DNA of 64,000 bases from Clostridiales bacterium (GTDB taxonomy: Bacteria > Bacillota > Clostridia > Christensenellales > Borkfalkiaceae), in NCBI GenBank assembly GCA_022508285.1, contig JAFLVN010000006.1, positions 1 to 64,000 on the forward strand, read 5' to 3'. Made by a program: the position numbers and the translations under genes. Below, one piece after another: positions 1 to 8,553 of the stretch; the first letter of the stretch is position 1, and each line of letters begins with the position of its first letter. The notes beneath the pieces are model-generated. The model saw nothing but the letters and a program-made list of their open reading frames with translations, had not been told where the DNA came from and did no database searches.

Positions 1-280
1 TTAACGGCGATACGGAAAATATTATTATTCTGTTTATTTTATTAATATCTGCCATAATGAAGGTGTTGGCAAATTTACTTAATTCCAAATGATTGTTATA
101 ATTTTTAGCTTCAACCCAAATATCGTCCTCATCGTTTAATACAGCGTAAAAGTCTTTGCCGCCATCATGGACATATTTCGTTCGTACGAAATCAGTAGTT
201 GGAAACAATCCTTTTAATATTCCTTCAACTAGCAGCTCAAATGATAGCCCTATGGGTTTTTTCCATTGTAATTTAAACAC
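1..280 (-). CDS. PD-(D/E)XK restriction-endonuclease-like protein, N-terminal part (cut by window edge)
   Basis: The reading frame starts at a GTG (280) about 12 nt after an AGGAG, and stays open to base 1, so only the first 93 residues are visible. The translation contains D-G-G-K-D followed about 16 residues later by W-V-E-A-K, the D...ExK arrangement of PD-(D/E)XK nuclease folds (Mrr_cat-like), and ends FSVSPL where the window stops. Such domains cut or nick DNA in restriction and defence proteins, often fused to a C-terminal sensor domain; what follows here is unseen. It lies in the same accessory island as an OLD-type nuclease. The assignment rests on the motif only. Confidence 0.55.
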   Translation of the reverse strand, partial: MFKLQWKKPIGLSFELLVEGILKGLFPTTDFVRTKYVHDGGKDFYAVLNDEDDIWVEAKNYNNHLELSKFANTFIMADINKINRIIIFSVSPL

Positions 281-686
281 TTAGATTTTATTCTCCTAGA
301 CATTTATATACAATAATTCGTAGTTATTGTTGATAATCATTTTATTGATTATCTAGCATTTAGCCTATTTTATACTTAAGACGAAATGTAAAATCAAAAT
401 GTTACAATCTATGCTAAAAAATTTGAATTTTCTAATAAAGTTGCAATGTTAGTTCTTTAAATGCGTACTAAAATAGAGTTGGTTTATAGGAGCAGTAACG
501 TTGAAATTTGAAAAATTATGACATAATCCACGAATTTAATTTATAAAATTACACGAATTTCAACGAAAAAACTGCAGTTAGAATAATTTGTCGATTTTTG
601 CGCAAAACAGGCACTAATATACGACTAAAAACGACTAAAAATACTATAATATTTCTACATCAAATGGCACTAAAATCGGCTAAAAG
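281..686. other. AT-rich gap without supported genes
   Basis: AT-rich sequence between the left-edge nuclease gene and the spoIVB-like remnant. No start/RBS-supported reading frame, tRNA or long repeat was seen. It may hold the promoter of the nuclease-like gene. Confidence 0.4.
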
Positions 687-733
687 AAAACGGTTGAATA
701 AAGCAAATTCGCTTAAATCAACCGTTTTTTTAT
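687..733 (-). terminator. Hairpin terminator after spoIVB-like remnant
   Basis: AACGGTTGA (689-697) pairs with TCAACCGTT (718-726) and T-rich tracts flank both sides, so it can work in both directions. On the minus strand it follows the spoIVB-like 3' fragment, as a terminator would follow a complete spoIVB gene. Confidence 0.75.
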
Positions 734-764
734 TTGTTTTCTTGTCATTTTTTGACTTTTTTAA

Positions 765-836
765 TCAATAAGCGTCGAGCATATGCTCAATTGCTATACC
801 GTAACCGCGTGTCGGATCATTGACGAAGACATGGGT
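765..836 (-). pseudogene. Diverged duplicate of the spoIVB 3' end (last 23 codons)
   Basis: The last 23 residues read THVFVNDPTRGYGIAIEHML plus DAY. The intact SpoIVB encoded at 8554-9570 ends THVMVNDPTRGYGIGIEHML plus NAY. Nucleotide identity over about 68 bases is roughly three quarters by eye, so this is an old or foreign copy and not a fresh duplication. Similarity stops abruptly at about base 836. The fragment is followed by its own terminator. It suggests either the scar of an element integrated at the spoIVB 3' end or the remains of a second spoIVB. Confidence 0.75.
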
Positions 837-1112
837 AAATGTCAATATGTTATAAATAAATTTATTCTGTAATTCGTGTAGCTTCACAAAAAAGTAAAAT
901 CTTTCGACACGCATTTGAGGATGCTGTTCGACAAAAACTTTTAATCTTAGTGACACCTACCTATTGGAGTTAATTTTCGTAAAATTCTAAAAACTTATCG
1001 TAATCCTCTAAATAATTCCGCATCTGTTCCTATGTAAAATTATACAGTATATGAATCCACATTAATTGCCTTTCCATGTCCAAAAATAGGTTTTAATGTA
1101 ACAGTACAAACT
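837..1112. other. Gene-debris gap
   Basis: There is no intact gene. A short minus-strand open stretch ends NYLEDYDKFLEFYEN just before a TAA near 977, and may be the tail of a lost gene. It was not recognised. Confidence 0.3.
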
Positions 1113-1374
1113 TTATTCGTTTACGCTTCCTCCAAGACTTATTACATTTATTATCCCCGAATAATCCGTGCATGCATCAAAGGCAATAATGCCTTGCTCA
1201 ATATATGGCTCAAATGACTTTTCCCATTCCTTTCTGCTATTATTAGGGAACTCCTTACGTTTCTGCAAAATATGGGACCAGCCCCATGAGCAGTTCCAAT
1301 GTCCACAGACTATTGTCTTACTCCTTTCTAGCACCATAAAATCCGTGAACATCAGCCACAACAAAATATTTCAT
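1113..1374 (-). pseudogene. Metallophosphoesterase with internal deletion
   Basis: From the ATG at 1374 the frame reads MKYFVVADVHGFYGARKE and stops. DVHG is the N-terminal metal-binding motif of calcineurin-like phosphoesterases (D-x-H-G). The overlapping next frame, ending at 1113, carries the family's C-terminal part: VCGHWNCSWGWSHI (GH-N/H motif) and GIIAFDACTDYSG. The middle, including the GNHE-type motif, is missing and the two halves are out of frame. The ATG overlaps the stop of the upstream DUF4143 ATPase (ATGA), so the two were once a coupled pair. It is presumably non-functional. Confidence 0.75.
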
Positions 1375-2786
1375 AAATTTTTCCCTATCAAATAAAGAAA
1401 GGCAAATGCAGGAATTCGGTATAATGATGTATTACCACGCTCTGTCAAACCAAAATCTGTTTCGTTCTTTGTTATCACATAACCTGGAGTATTCTCCATA
1501 CCGTATATTACAATTCCGTTATCATCTTTCACGGTTGAGTTGTTGCGCATTTTTGCTTCCACATACTGAATTGGATTGCTTGCATATTGCACGGCAATAT
1601 CTATTTCTGCACCGTTATTATCTCTAACGTATCCGACTTCATAGAGTGAATTTTGAGCTGTAAAATAATCATTTACGTGTTTATATACCGCTGTTTCAAG
1701 CGCATAGCCGAGTTCTTCATCTTTCGTATAGATGTCTGCGCCGAGAACAACAGCACCTCTTATGCCGCTATCTGCTACATAGATTTTATTTTTGCTCTTT
1801 AATACCTTTTTTCCGGAAATGTTCAACTGCTTGCTAATGATAATTAGATTGGCATTCTTAAGGTATTTAATATACTTCTCGATTGTAGGCTTGGAGACCC
1901 TATCGAATTCCTTACACATTGTTTCTATATTGATGATGCTGGAACTATTATAACACAGATAGATAAACACCTTTTCCAACTCATCTATGCTACGAATCTC
2001 ATATGCGGCGGGTAAATCATGTTTAATCGCCCTTTCCATGACGTCTTCTCTCAATAACTTTTGGGCATAGGCAAGATCCTCAGTATTTACAAGTTCCGGG
2101 AATCCACCCATTTGCAGATAGCGCATAAGATGAACTTGCAAATCTTTTAAAGCCAATATAATTCTTGTCTGTTCCTGTTTAGTAAGTTCGTGTATCTTAA
2201 ACACATCAATATCTTCTATTTTTTTTGATACACCTTTGATTTCACAGTACTCATAGAACGACAGGGGGGGAATTTTGATAATAGTCCATCTACCCGCTCC
2301 GCTTTCTCTTACGTTATCCTCCACAACAGCACTTGCAGAACCCGTAGCAACCACATGCATTAAAGGATTCATATCGTATGCCATTTTCAGATAGTGCGTC
2401 CAATTCTTATCAAACTGCACTTCATCAATAAACAGCCAAAATTTCTCATCATTGGATATGCTGTTATGATAAATAGATAAAAGCGAGTCCAGGCCCGTCA
2501 TACGTATTACAGGATGATCAAAGGTAAAAAACAGAATATTTTGAGGTTTTACACCTTTTTCAAGAAGTTCGGATATTAATTGATACATAATCGTGGTTTT
2601 ACCCGTTCTCCTTGCACCGCTCATAACAACAATTCTTCTCAGATCGCTATCAAGCGCCTTTTTACAAGTAAAGTATCCATTTCGTTTGAATTCTTTTAAT
2701 TGCGTCTTCGGAACAACACCTGTTTGCCACCAAGGATTCATTGTTGAGAGAATAGACAAGATATTACCATCGTTCACTATAGACAT
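1371..2786 (-). CDS. AAA ATPase with C-terminal DUF4143 domain
   Basis: This is a 471-residue P-loop ATPase of the ATP_bind/DUF4143 family, which is common in accessory regions and whose cellular role is poorly known. A Walker A (GARRTGKTT) lies near residue 55 and a Walker B with the FIDEVQ signature near residue 110. A winged-helix-like section follows, and then the DUF4143 domain, which has a PD-(D/E)XK-like core. The ATG at 2786 was chosen because GGAGGG sits 8 nt upstream; the in-frame ATG at 2792 would leave only 2 nt. The stop overlaps a broken metallophosphoesterase (ATGA). The family is confident, the function is not. Confidence 0.85.
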   Translation of the reverse strand: MSIVNDGNILSILSTMNPWWQTGVVPKTQLKEFKRNGYFTCKKALDSDLRRIVVMSGARRTGKTTIMYQLISELLEKGVKPQNILFFTFDHPVIRMTGLDSLLSIYHNSISNDEKFWLFIDEVQFDKNWTHYLKMAYDMNPLMHVVATGSASAVVEDNVRESGAGRWTIIKIPPLSFYEYCEIKGVSKKIEDIDVFKIHELTKQEQTRIILALKDLQVHLMRYLQMGGFPELVNTEDLAYAQKLLREDVMERAIKHDLPAAYEIRSIDELEKVFIYLCYNSSSIINIETMCKEFDRVSKPTIEKYIKYLKNANLIIISKQLNISGKKVLKSKNKIYVADSGIRGAVVLGADIYTKDEELGYALETAVYKHVNDYFTAQNSLYEVGYVRDNNGAEIDIAVQYASNPIQYVEAKMRNNSTVKDDNGIVIYGMENTPGYVITKNETDFGLTERGNTSLYRIPAFAFLYLIGKNL

Positions 2787-2959
2787 TTTCATATCCCTCC
2801 ATCTATAAGGTAGCATAAACTTAAAATAAAGTCAATAATTATTTAAACTATACTTTAAATAATTTACCGTTTTATTGTAATTTAATGTCGATTTTGATAA
2901 ATATCTAAATTGAACTTGCACAAATTTTATAAGTGAATTGAAATGTGATTTCCTGAATT

Positions 2960-3125
2960 CCTTATTATTTAAAGTTTCCCAGTTATTTATCAAAAAAGTT
3001 TGACTCGGTTGAAGATTTTATAAAGAAACTTTATTCTACATCTATTACTACAACAACGAGAGAATCTCTCTCAAATTAAAGAAATGAGTCCGGCACAATA
3101 CCGAACTCACACACAAATCTAATTT
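2960..3125 (+). pseudogene. IS3-family transposase (OrfB) C-terminal remnant, frameshifted
   Basis: Three successive frames on the plus strand reproduce the end of an IS3-group integrase-core transposase: FDSVEDFIKKL, then YYYNNERISLKLKK, then MSPAQYRTHTQI and a stop. The canonical tail is YYNNERI..KLK..SP..YR. At least two frameshifts and no upstream catalytic domain make it a dead fragment. A hairpin with a T tract follows at 3141-3173. Confidence 0.75.
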
Positions 3126-3140
3126 AAGTTTCATAAAGTG

Positions 3141-3174
3141 AAACCGACAAAGAATTACTTCGTCGGTTTTTATT
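3141..3174 (+). terminator. Rho-independent terminator
   Basis: AAACCGAC (3141-3148) pairs with GTCGGTTT (3162-3169) and is followed by T-rich sequence. It lies directly downstream of the IS3 transposase remnant. Confidence 0.7.
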
Positions 3175-3212
3175 ATTAGATTAAATAATTTGCTCTTTTC
3201 TACTAGATCTGT

Positions 3213-3343
3213 ATTTTTAAATTCATCTAAAAAGTTAAAAACTATATCTATCTTTCCACCCTCATATACATAAATAACATCGACAAAATTAAGAATTTTC
3301 AATCTTACACCTTTCAGATTCTTCTGTTTTGATAAAGGTTCAA
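3213..3343 (-). pseudogene. Serine recombinase C-terminal remnant
   Basis: An open frame between the small gene at 3350 and the IS3 debris reads LKILNFVDVIYVYEGGKIDI followed by VFNFLDEFKN. This resembles the last segment of large serine recombinases (F-V/I-D-x-I-x-V-Y...R/K-I-x-I-x-F-x-F-x-D-E-F). No catalytic serine domain or coiled-coil motif is present, so only the tail survives. A TTG with AAAGGTG upstream could allow translation of a short peptide. Identification is by motif resemblance only. Confidence 0.5.
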
Positions 3344-3349
3344 GTCTAG

Positions 3350-3595
3350 TTAGGTGTATTTTCTTAAATATCCATTTTTAATTTGTATAACTACACCACG
3401 ATTAATCCAAACACTCATGAACTTGGCTGTTACTTCTTCCGAAACATAAAACCCTTTGTCCTCCAAGTCCTTGGTTAGTTGAAACAAAGATATTGTTCTA
3501 GTTTTATTGCTGTAAATAATATCGATTAATGCTTCATAAATACTTGTACCAGTATTTTTAATTTCCCTTAATTTTTTATCAAGTACAACTTCCAT
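3350..3595 (-). CDS. Small winged-helix-like protein downstream of HD phosphohydrolase
   Basis: This 81-residue protein starts 9 nt after the HD gene; its ribosome-binding sequence AAGGGTGA overlaps that gene's stop. The pattern of helices ending in V-S-E-E-V-T-A-K-F-M-x-x-W-I-N-R-G-V-V-I followed by NGYLRKY looks like a winged helix-turn-helix with a short beta wing. It has no signal peptide and no cysteines. No family is recognised. Its tight coupling suggests a partner or regulator of the HD enzyme. Confidence 0.65.
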   Translation of the reverse strand: MEVVLDKKLREIKNTGTSIYEALIDIIYSNKTRTISLFQLTKDLEDKGFYVSEEVTAKFMSVWINRGVVIQIKNGYLRKYT

Positions 3596-3604
3596 TTATA
3601 TATT

Positions 3605-5665
3605 TCACCCTTCTTTTTTGTCTAAATAATGAATTAATTTTTCACCAAAAACTTCACCTATTCTAGTCCCCAATATTTCTAGGTATTCATTCGCTTCAAT
3701 ATGTTTTTTTACCTCTTTTGCCTTTTTGATGTAAACATAGAACAACGGCGAAGATAAAATCAAAAGCTCGATAACATCATTAATATTTGATTCATCTGTA
3801 AATTCTAACAATGCGGAATCCTCTCCATCTGTCTTTATACGCCCATACGGTCTATATAATTTTACTGACTTTATGATTCTTCCTTTAGATTTCCTACACC
3901 CTACAAATATGTTTTCAATGATGTTATGATGATTCTCATTAAACTCATTCATGGCACTAATTGCACATGTTGTTACAATATTTTCAAAAGCTTTTTCTGA
4001 ACCATCTTCAAAAATCAGAGGAAATACAAACTTATAGAAATAATGTAAAGAAAAAACTTTACTTGAGCTTTCTATGAAGCCCGCAAGTTTTCTTTCTCGA
4101 CGGATTAAACTTATAAAATTTTTAACGTGCTCTGATTTGCAACCTTTTACCCTATATGCGGACAGTTTCTCTTTAATTACATTGTAGAAGCCATGATCAA
4201 TCAACTCGAAATCATACCCTCTCTTCACAGCAGAAAAATAATTCTTTTTATTAGTTAAAACTTCATCAAGTTGCGACAATAATTCGTCACTCTGTTTTTG
4301 ATACAAGGGATCTTCTTCATGAAAGTGCTTTTTATATCTTTCATTTTTTAAAACCGTAATTAACCAAGAATCATCCCACTGAATCAGTGAATTATAATTA
4401 TCTGTTCCAATAGCATCAATATAAGATAATGCCTTCCATAATCCAGAAATATCATTGGGTAAAATTATCTCACCGGTAATAGACTCTTGTTTGTGAGAAA
4501 CTAAATATGAATTAGATAGCTTTTCGATTACATTAGCAAAAAGACAGTCAGTCTTAACAACACGATGGTGTGAAATGATATTCTCATAAAGATCATACCG
4601 TTTCAAAAAGAATGTTTCCAAGGATTTCATTGACTTAGCGAGAAATGCAAAAACGAAGCCTTTATTATCAAAAAATAACCTCATTCCAGATATTATTCTC
4701 TCATATTCCACTTGAGGCCCTGATATTCCTGAAGCTAATCCGTCACGAACCACATAATCTAATCTATCGCAATCCACTTCGCCATCTATAAGTCCATGAA
4801 GTGTAGACCAAAAATCCTTTTCTTCTTTCTTGAAAATAGTAACCTTATCTTTATTTATAAATGAGCCATCAGCTAGAATCGATTTAACGCAACACCAAAT
4901 AATACAACGATACCACGTTGTATATGTTTCCTGTGTCCTTTCCGCTGTAGCCTTTGCAACAACACTATCTAAAATTGCATCCGAAATTTTGCTACCAATA
5001 TTTTCATGAAGCTGACCACCATTTTCATTTTTTGCCTTTTGGTAATTAATTACAAAAAGATTTTCCTGGCTCTCCTTATTTGCTTCATAAACTTTTCCGA
5101 GTGCTTTTTCTGTAATATGACTAAACGGTGGATGTCCAACATCATGAAGTAATGCCGCTATTCGCACTGATTGATAGATTATAGATAAGTAAATACTTAA
5201 TTCGTCATCTTTTTCATAACGTTTCAAGCTTAGAATTCGTTTTCTAATATGTCCATCTTGCAAATCGTTCGCTTTATTGTATAAATCGACAATATTAAAT
5301 GCAAACACACCAGCAAATTCAGAAACTTTATCTTCAATTTTATCAATTCTACGGTTTTTAATTTCACTAATTACCTTATTAATACATTGCTTGGATAGAT
5401 CTAAAAATTTTTTATAAACATCTACATCTTGTATCGAAGTATTATATAAGGCGCGGAACAGCATTTCGCCCACTAAATGCATTGTTCCGATTGAATGTTC
5501 AAACCGCTTTGTGCGATTCGTAGGAAAAGTGAGATATACAGTAGAATTTTGATAGACATCATGCAGTCTATTAAATAATCCATGGGATATGATATCATTT
5601 TCCATAGACGATAGTTCTATCAAACCATGAATTGTATCATTAATTGTTAAAATCTTTTGTTCCAT
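3605..5665 (-). CDS. HD-domain phosphohydrolase (COG1078/dGTPase-like)
   Basis: This 686-residue protein belongs to the HD superfamily related to dNTP triphosphohydrolases and SAMHD1-like proteins. The metal ligands are intact: H57 in RFEHSIG, H174-D175 in ALLHDVGHPPFSH, and D300/D303 in CDRLDYVVRD. A QLHENIG segment matches the conserved HE region. At 686 residues it is clearly longer than typical COG1078 proteins (about 430-450), with a C-terminal extension of about 250 residues that was not recognised. GAGGAG lies 6 nt before the ATG. It follows an OLD-type nuclease gene (187-nt gap) and precedes a small wHTH-like gene. Nucleotide hydrolysis is expected from family; a defence role is inference. 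Confidence 0.85.
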   Translation of the reverse strand: MEQKILTINDTIHGLIELSSMENDIISHGLFNRLHDVYQNSTVYLTFPTNRTKRFEHSIGTMHLVGEMLFRALYNTSIQDVDVYKKFLDLSKQCINKVISEIKNRRIDKIEDKVSEFAGVFAFNIVDLYNKANDLQDGHIRKRILSLKRYEKDDELSIYLSIIYQSVRIAALLHDVGHPPFSHITEKALGKVYEANKESQENLFVINYQKAKNENGGQLHENIGSKISDAILDSVVAKATAERTQETYTTWYRCIIWCCVKSILADGSFINKDKVTIFKKEEKDFWSTLHGLIDGEVDCDRLDYVVRDGLASGISGPQVEYERIISGMRLFFDNKGFVFAFLAKSMKSLETFFLKRYDLYENIISHHRVVKTDCLFANVIEKLSNSYLVSHKQESITGEIILPNDISGLWKALSYIDAIGTDNYNSLIQWDDSWLITVLKNERYKKHFHEEDPLYQKQSDELLSQLDEVLTNKKNYFSAVKRGYDFELIDHGFYNVIKEKLSAYRVKGCKSEHVKNFISLIRRERKLAGFIESSSKVFSLHYFYKFVFPLIFEDGSEKAFENIVTTCAISAMNEFNENHHNIIENIFVGCRKSKGRIIKSVKLYRPYGRIKTDGEDSALLEFTDESNINDVIELLILSSPLFYVYIKKAKEVKKHIEANEYLEILGTRIGEVFGEKLIHYLDKKEG

Positions 5666-5852
5666 TTTATACTCCTCGTTAGTATTTTACATTACTTTTA
5701 TCTTTCTATCTGTGAAATTTTCATCTCAACAGCTAGAAAGAATGAGACAATTAGTTACCCTTGTTCAAATAACAATCTTATTATCATTGCCAAAGTGCCG
5801 CCAATTCGAATACATAGATTATATTAATTTATACTGTTTAATGACTCGAAAT

Positions 5853-7745
5853 TTAATTGAACTTACTGTTAACCATTTCAAAAAGTTTTGCGAAGCGCTC
5901 AATTGTCTCATTTGAGAAAGTAAGCGTTCCAATATTTTTTGCCATATAGTTCGCAGGAGAGTAATGATTGAAAGATTTACCATTAATTCTTTTTAATTGA
6001 GACATTATAGGCTTGCTTTTGTCAAGATCAGTACTTTTAACTGATGTATGGAATACACCGTTATACAACTCAATGTATTCTTCCTTAGTAAATAAATCCT
6101 CAATGTCAGCGAAAGATTGCCCTAACACAGAGTGATAGTACAAAATCTTCTTATCAGCAATAATTTTCTGTTCGACCATACGCTTCAAGTGAGCTTCAGC
6201 TTTTTGATCTGTAAAAGTATCAAGCAAACAAACTGTGTCGAGCTCATTGCCACGCATCAACGAAATGAAAGTTGCAATCTTATCTGCGCCTCCGACTGGA
6301 ACAATAGTTACATCATCAGATAAACCTTCTCTTCCCATTTCTTTAAGAATGGTAGAAAAATGGTTAAGGTATACTAGATCCGATATGCCCTCTACCAAAA
6401 GATTTTTAGGAGAAACATATAGATTTTGTGCAATCGTATACCCCAATGCTGCTTGTAACGGGAAGAGCGTATCAGAATCTTTTTCTTCAACAGCATCCGA
6501 TACCTTACTACCGACTTTTGAATCCTGTGTGTCATAAACTGTACGCACTTCATTTAGTTTTAATGAGTCTATCATAAAAGGAGAATGCGTAGTGTATAGA
6601 ACTTGATATTCGGACGCTAACTTTTCATCAATAAATCTAAGCAAATCATTTTGTGCAGCGGCATGAAGACTTAAACCAGGCTCGTCCAACAACAAAATAT
6701 ATTTGCTTTTTTTATCTCCTTGAATTTTGCTGAACCACACAAGGAAAGAGAAAAACCAAAGAAAACCTTTACTGCGGTTTTTAAGTGGTAAGGTTACTCT
6801 ATGTTTTGAATTATAAATTCTAATGTTAAGATATCGAGTATTATTTGTCGTGTGCTCAATATTAAACTGAATTTGTAAATTTTTGTTTGTTGTCCAGTAT
6901 TCAAACATATCATCTGTGATAGAATTAGACGTGGCTTCCAATTGTGCTTTAAAGGCCTCGTAGTTATTCTCATTATGAATATTTTCAACTTTCAAATTGC
7001 TCAATTCAAATAAAGCAGTTACAATTTTATATTCTTCTGAAGTGAGGTGATCTGTTGGTCTACCATTAACAAAATCATTCAGATTGATTCTATACGGAAG
7101 ACTGAAATAATCACTGAAATACCAAAACTTGGGAATTGCTGGACTGATATATTTCTTGTAAATATATCCTTCAAGCGGATCCTCCCAACCACCTGATTCA
7201 TTTTTAATCAAATCAAATTTATCTTTTATCTCTTTCATCACTGGAAGAGTAATGTTTGTATTAACGATATTATCTAAGGATACAAAAGAGTCTGAAGGCC
7301 TTATTAGTTCTTTGACAGTATCATCAACTCCAAAGGATGTGATAATCCATTTTTTGAAAATTTCTAAATTTACAGATGCTCCTGTTGTCTTTTTTGAATT
7401 ATCATAGTGCGAAAAAATAGAGAATTTTCGCTGTGATATTATTCCAGGCGCAAAAGCATCTTCAATTCTACTTACATCCTCATCAGATAATTCATACTCA
7501 CAAGTCAGCACTTTAGGATTTTCTCCACGAACCTTTGTTACTTCACTACGAGGATAATCTAAATCCATATTAAACTTAAATTCTGGATTATCCTCAAAGT
7601 AATTTGTTTTTGCCAAAGATTCGAGAAGTGCTGTTTTTCCGGATTCATTTTTCCCAACAATTCTTGTTATTTGATTTTCGACCTCAAAAGTCTGCTCTGT
7701 CAAAAAACTTTTATACTTATGTATTGTAACTTTCTTTAGTAACAT
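5853..7745 (-). CDS. OLD-family ATPase/TOPRIM nuclease
   Basis: This 630-residue protein has an SMC/ABC-like ATPase head and a C-terminal TOPRIM domain, the layout of OLD (overcoming lysogenization defect) nucleases and GajA-like proteins. Walker A is G31-K-N-E-S-G-K-T; Walker B is YILLLDEPG (D354-E355), followed by the H-loop-like TTHSPF. The TOPRIM part shows LLVEGISD (E452), VPVGGADK and CLLDTFTD (D509, D513). A GGAGA is present but 12 nt from the ATG. It is the first of three same-strand genes with the HD enzyme and a small protein. Such proteins usually act in phage defence; that role is inferred here. Confidence 0.85.
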   Translation of the reverse strand: MLLKKVTIHKYKSFLTEQTFEVENQITRIVGKNESGKTALLESLAKTNYFEDNPEFKFNMDLDYPRSEVTKVRGENPKVLTCEYELSDEDVSRIEDAFAPGIISQRKFSIFSHYDNSKKTTGASVNLEIFKKWIITSFGVDDTVKELIRPSDSFVSLDNIVNTNITLPVMKEIKDKFDLIKNESGGWEDPLEGYIYKKYISPAIPKFWYFSDYFSLPYRINLNDFVNGRPTDHLTSEEYKIVTALFELSNLKVENIHNENNYEAFKAQLEATSNSITDDMFEYWTTNKNLQIQFNIEHTTNNTRYLNIRIYNSKHRVTLPLKNRSKGFLWFFSFLVWFSKIQGDKKSKYILLLDEPGLSLHAAAQNDLLRFIDEKLASEYQVLYTTHSPFMIDSLKLNEVRTVYDTQDSKVGSKVSDAVEEKDSDTLFPLQAALGYTIAQNLYVSPKNLLVEGISDLVYLNHFSTILKEMGREGLSDDVTIVPVGGADKIATFISLMRGNELDTVCLLDTFTDQKAEAHLKRMVEQKIIADKKILYYHSVLGQSFADIEDLFTKEEYIELYNGVFHTSVKSTDLDKSKPIMSQLKRINGKSFNHYSPANYMAKNIGTLTFSNETIERFAKLFEMVNSKFN

Positions 7746-8265
7746 GTTATTTTAAAATCTCCTTTTACACTTGTGTTCTCGTTATAATATAATGACGAAT
7801 TATAAATTATAAATGTTACAACAAATTTAAATTTTTTATATTTAATTCTTTTATTATTTATTTTGTCGCCTTTTAAACTTTTAGGACACTACTATATGCA
7901 ATTGACGAGATCTAAACTAATAATATTCATACACCCGTAATCCCATATTATTAAAAACATTTCCAATTATCTAACGGGATGGTTACGAATTTATTTCGGC
8001 AAAGATCTCACAAAAGGATACATCGCAGAACATTTACACCAAATCCATGTTCTCGGTTTGCAAACTTCTCCATCCACGAATTTCTCCTTTGAAAAAATTT
8101 ATATATGCACATTTCGCCATAAAGACCTAAATTCAATGCTGAAATTACAAGAATATTAAAAGTGAAAATTACATACATATAAAATGCCTATTAAACGGCA
8201 CAAAGTTGGCAGAAAAATGCAGATGCTTTTCGCTTTACAAGGTGTTATAATTAAGAAAAACAAAT
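7746..8265. other. AT-rich gap between OLD gene and spoIVB flank
   Basis: There is no supported gene. The plus strand has an open stretch from about 7960 to the stop at 8157-8159 (NYLTGWLRIYFGKDLTKGYI...) without a start codon or RBS. It may be a gene remnant but matches nothing recognised. The promoter for the OLD gene presumably lies in 7760-7810. Confidence 0.4.
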
Positions 8266-8280
8266 TGGTAAAAATTACCA
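8266..8280. repeat. Palindrome TGGTAA-N3-TTACCA (copy 1)
   Basis: This is a perfect 6-bp inverted repeat with a 3-base centre. It is matched 155 bp further on by TGGCAA-N3-TTGCCA, with the same flanking AAAT on the left and GAA on the right. Size and symmetry suit a dimeric repressor operator or an element end. Confidence 0.5.
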
Positions 8281-8420
8281 GAAAATTTCTATAGCTTTAT
8301 TATATTAAGCATGATATAATTACCTAAAACAAAAGATCAACCCAATTTAACACTCAATTGAAACGTTGATATTTATTGTGGCGATAAATAATATATAATT
8401 TCACATTATTAGACATAAAT

Positions 8421-8435
8421 TGGCAAAACTTGCCA
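8421..8435. repeat. Palindrome TGGCAA-N3-TTGCCA (copy 2)
   Basis: This is the second palindrome of the pair. It is followed by TTGATT-N17-TACAAT, a sigma-A-like promoter pointing to the plus strand with no gene in front of it, and then by the spoIVB terminator. Confidence 0.5.
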
Positions 8436-8490
8436 GAAGGATACTATTGATTTATGATACAAAAAATGATACAATTTAGAAAAACTAAAG

Positions 8491-8519
8491 GTCAAATTAA
8501 GTTAACCTCAATTTGACCA
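8491..8519 (-). terminator. spoIVB terminator
   Basis: GGTCAAATT and AATTTGACC form an inverted repeat (8490-8519) around an AGTTAACCT loop. On the minus strand it is followed by a T-rich tail (TTTAGTTTTTC). It lies 35 nt after the spoIVB stop. Confidence 0.65.
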
Positions 8520-8553
8520 TCAATATTTAAAAGGAGCTTATTTAATTAAAATT

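Noticed and set aside
5712..5915. Plus-strand ORF between the OLD and HD genes
   Set aside because: It partly overlaps the OLD 3' end antisense, has no RBS and no recognisable motif; could be chance in AT-rich DNA.
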